Shown here: positions 62,125 to 64,000 of the stretch, in pieces | Position numbering within the stretch: position 1 is the first letter of the stretch | Layout of the letters: each line of letters starts with the position of its first letter | NCBI RefSeq assembly: GCF_030068605.1 | Contig: NZ_JASJOU010000019.1 | Span: 124,001-188,000, forward strand | Reading direction: 5' to 3' | Origin: Xanthocytophaga agilis | GTDB taxonomy: Bacteria > Bacteroidota > Bacteroidia > Cytophagales > 172606-1 | Length of the DNA: 64,000 nt | Notes under the pieces: model-generated | Databases searched by the model: none | What the model saw: the letters and a program-made list of their open reading frames with translations, nothing else | Told to the model about the DNA's origin: nothing | Translations under genes and position numbers: made by a program

Positions 62125-62688
62125 TTACTCTTCCCATACATCCATTCGGGGTAATCCCCGTTCATCACAAACCTGGTCAATAACAGATTGGACAAAACTG
62201 GTTTTGGCTTTTGTATATGCCAAAGTATCACAAGGATATAGTTCGGCCAGTTTGCGTTTTAACTCACTGTAAGCCTTTACAGCTTCAGGATGTGTCAGTA
62301 AATAATCCCGCAGCATTCGTTCTTTCCGTCCTTCCCAGGAATGTAATTCTACAAGATGCAGGTGATAAGTCGGTTCACTCTCCATCGCTGCTTTTACAAG
62401 AAAAAGTCGGTTTCGCATTCCGGTTTCTGTTAGCTGATAACCAATAGCAGCCAGGTCAGCTAAAAAATCATCTATTTGTTGTAAGCATTCCACTGCTCCC
62501 ATCATATCAATAACAGGTTTGGCCTCTTGTCCAAGAATGGCAGTACTTCCGATATGTTCTATTTTTAGTAATTGACCATTACTTAATGAAAAAATGGTCT
62601 CTCTCTCCTGTTCATAATAGTGTGGCCAGTGGACATCATATGCAACTATTTCGATTTGTTTAACTGCTGGGTGAGATTGTTCTGCCAT
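62125..62688 (-). CDS. GrpB-family nucleotidyltransferase-like protein
   Basis: 187 residues, family length. GrpB/UPF0157 signatures: Y-D-V-H-W-P-H-Y-Y-E-Q-E near 17 and I-E-H-I-G-S-T-A-I-L-G-Q-E-A-K-P-V-I-D-M near 43-62 (nucleotidyltransferase-like fold), with R-D-Y-L-L-T-H-P-E-A further on. Biochemical role of the family is poorly known. Followed by 273 bases with no gene before the ATPase. Confidence 0.88.
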   Translation of the reverse strand: MAEQSHPAVKQIEIVAYDVHWPHYYEQERETIFSLSNGQLLKIEHIGSTAILGQEAKPVIDMMGAVECLQQIDDFLADLAAIGYQLTETGMRNRLFLVKAAMESEPTYHLHLVELHSWEGRKERMLRDYLLTHPEAVKAYSELKRKLAELYPCDTLAYTKAKTSFVQSVIDQVCDERGLPRMDVWEE

Positions 62689-62759
62689 ACTTTAATCATA
62701 ACGAATTATAGTATTTTCTATTTGCCAAAATTAATAAAATTGGCAAGTTGATAATACAC

Positions 62760-62788
62760 AAAACAGCCTGTATGTACAGGCTGTTTTT
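62760..62788 (-). terminator. Intrinsic terminator after the edge SusD gene
   Basis: AAAACAGCCTGTA (62760-62772) and TACAGGCTGTTTT (62775-62787) form a 13-bp stem with a 2-base loop in DNA; U tract on either strand. Confidence 0.88.
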
Positions 62789-62798
62789 GTAAATAATT

Positions 62799-64000
62799 CT
62801 AATTATAACCAGGGTTCTGAACAAGAACATCTTTTCCATCTACCTTTGTGTTGACAATTTCCTGAAAAGGGATTGGGTAGTATTCATGTTTGCCCTTGAT
62901 AAACTGAGCTCCATTCAAATACGTTCGTCGCACTTGTTCTTTAGTCAGGAATGTATTAAGCGTTTGTGCTGCAATTCCCCAACGTACTAGATCGAAGAAA
63001 CGTGTTCCTTCCAGGGCAAATTCCAGTCGATGCTCAAACCGAACTGCTTTACGTGCAGTTTCTGCGTCTGTCCATGGAGCATCGTATTCTTTTATGAAAT
63101 AGTTGGCAGCAGGTGTACCACCAGACGTAAGTACCATGCCAGCAGGATTGGCGGCCCGTGCACGAATCAGATTTACATACTCACGTGCTTTTTCCAGATT
63201 GCCAAGTTCTACTTCACATTCGGCAGCCCATAACAACACATGTGCATAACGTACCATACGATAATTATTCGCATGTCTTCGTACGTTGCCAGATACGCCA
63301 GAATTTCGTTTTTCAGGAATATGCTTTTTAGGTGAGTAGGGTCCACCATACGCCTGATCACGTATCCAGTCACGTCCCGGATGAGTTCCCCAGTCCATAT
63401 AAGGAATACTCCGACGTCCTACACTCCAATCCAGACGAGGGTCTAATGTACCTGTTTCGGCTGTAAATGGATCGCCAGACTTAACTCCTTCATCACTTTT
63501 TACATCTGTTTCATTAAATGTATCCAACAGAGGAAGTCCTGTAACAGGATCTGTTTTGTGTGCATTTACAAGATTTTGGGAAGGCTGATAAAACCCGCAA
63601 CATCCTCCAGGACCATTATTATATGGCCATGCCAGATCCATCCCAGCATTTCCACCTCCATCGGCTGCTGCTGTTACCTGATATTGTACTTCAAAAATGG
63701 ATTCGGCATTGTTTCGGTTGGCAGGATCTGCTGACCAGTTTTGATGATACTGAGGCATCAATGTATACCTTCCACTGGTAATGATAGTATCCAGTAAAGG
63801 TTTTGCTTTGTTAATATTATCCAGCCTGGCAGTTCCCGTAGCTATATCAAAGGCTTGAAACATGTAGCACTTGGCAAGCATTGCCATAGCAGAATAACGT
63901 GTAGGCCGTCCGGGAAATCCGGGCTGCTTTGCAGGCAATACACTTATTGCGGCCTCAAAATCAGCTATGATTTTTGGCCAGGCATCCTCTGTATTAGAAA
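62799..64000 (-). CDS. SusD/RagB-family lipoprotein, 3' part (partial)
   Basis: The frame is open to the window edge; 400 residues are visible and the N-terminus lies beyond 64000. Features: R-P-T-R-Y-S-A-M-A-M-L-A-K-C-Y-M-F-Q-A near the edge, M-D-L-A-W-P-Y-N-N-G-P-G-G-C-C-G-F, and the typical end of R-Y-A-H-V-L-L-W-A-A-E-C-E-V, E-Y-V-N-L-I-R-A-R-A and L-E-F-A-L-E-G-T-R-F-F-D-L-V-R-W-G. Divergent in sequence from the SusD at 38433-40028. A SusC gene is expected just outside the window. Confidence 0.93.
   Translation of the reverse strand, partial: SNTEDAWPKIIADFEAAISVLPAKQPGFPGRPTRYSAMAMLAKCYMFQAFDIATGTARLDNINKAKPLLDTIITSGRYTLMPQYHQNWSADPANRNNAESIFEVQYQVTAAADGGGNAGMDLAWPYNNGPGGCCGFYQPSQNLVNAHKTDPVTGLPLLDTFNETDVKSDEGVKSGDPFTAETGTLDPRLDWSVGRRSIPYMDWGTHPGRDWIRDQAYGGPYSPKKHIPEKRNSGVSGNVRRHANNYRMVRYAHVLLWAAECEVELGNLEKAREYVNLIRARAANPAGMVLTSGGTPAANYFIKEYDAPWTDAETARKAVRFEHRLEFALEGTRFFDLVRWGIAAQTLNTFLTKEQVRRTYLNGAQFIKGKHEYYPIPFQEIVNTKVDGKDVLVQNPGYN

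Overview
The window looks like chromosomal DNA of a Bacteroidota bacterium, most likely a Cytophagales- or Chitinophagales-type organism. The grounds are: SusC/SusD outer-membrane pairs, an ECF sigma/FecR anti-sigma cassette, two large proteins with type IX secretion (T9SS) C-terminal sorting domains, many lipoproteins, FecR-coupled glycoside hydrolases, AT-rich intergenic DNA and TAnnTTTG-type -7 promoter boxes. No rRNA, tRNA, CRISPR array, phage or insertion sequence was recognised. Species cannot be named from the sequence alone.

Layout. 1-1646: the end of a heavy-metal RND efflux operon (TolC-like end plus periplasmic adaptor). 1980-8507: housekeeping and regulatory genes: TruC-like pseudouridine synthase, NUDIX-derived regulator, small membrane protein behind a perfect 16-bp inverted repeat, OmpA/TSP3 protein, YebC, and an AraC regulator with an aldo/keto reductase. 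8565-10442: two tandem leucine-rich-repeat proteins sharing an N-terminal helical domain. 10758-16101: a giant NHL-propeller/T9SS protein and several small unknown genes. 16190-19285: SGNH esterase and a lipoprotein cytochrome c with a propeller domain. 20029-26632: a second T9SS propeller protein, secreted unknowns and a TPR lipoprotein. 26789-28478: an AraC regulator with an SDR oxidoreductase. 28725-31975: a very tight five-gene operon of membrane proteins around a metallophosphoesterase.

32240-45533 is a polysaccharide utilisation locus: an ECF sigma factor (plus strand) diverges from FecR anti-sigma, an STN-domain SusC, SusD, then GH35 beta-galactosidase, a large serine hydrolase and GH29 alpha-L-fucosidase. 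The STN domain of SusC is what one expects for trans-envelope signalling to FecR and the sigma factor. It is followed by an AraC regulator divergent from lutABC (L-lactate oxidation), GH125 alpha-mannosidase, a GH39-like enzyme, a DUF6600-like aromatic-rich protein, an S9 peptidase and a second GH29 fucosidase (57446-58771). The window closes with a small Tat-like Cys-rich protein, a Ca2+-type P-type ATPase, a GrpB-family protein and the 3' end of another SusD gene, i.e. the edge of a second glycan locus.

Together the right half appears dedicated to fucosylated, galactosylated and mannosylated glycans, with lactate oxidation next door. The best candidates for something undescribed are the five-gene membrane/phosphoesterase operon, the LRR pair, the hairpin-rich non-coding stretch near 19.66-19.91 kb, the intergenic TGCGCATARTTCACSGCAA repeat family, and the nested hairpin between fecR and susC.
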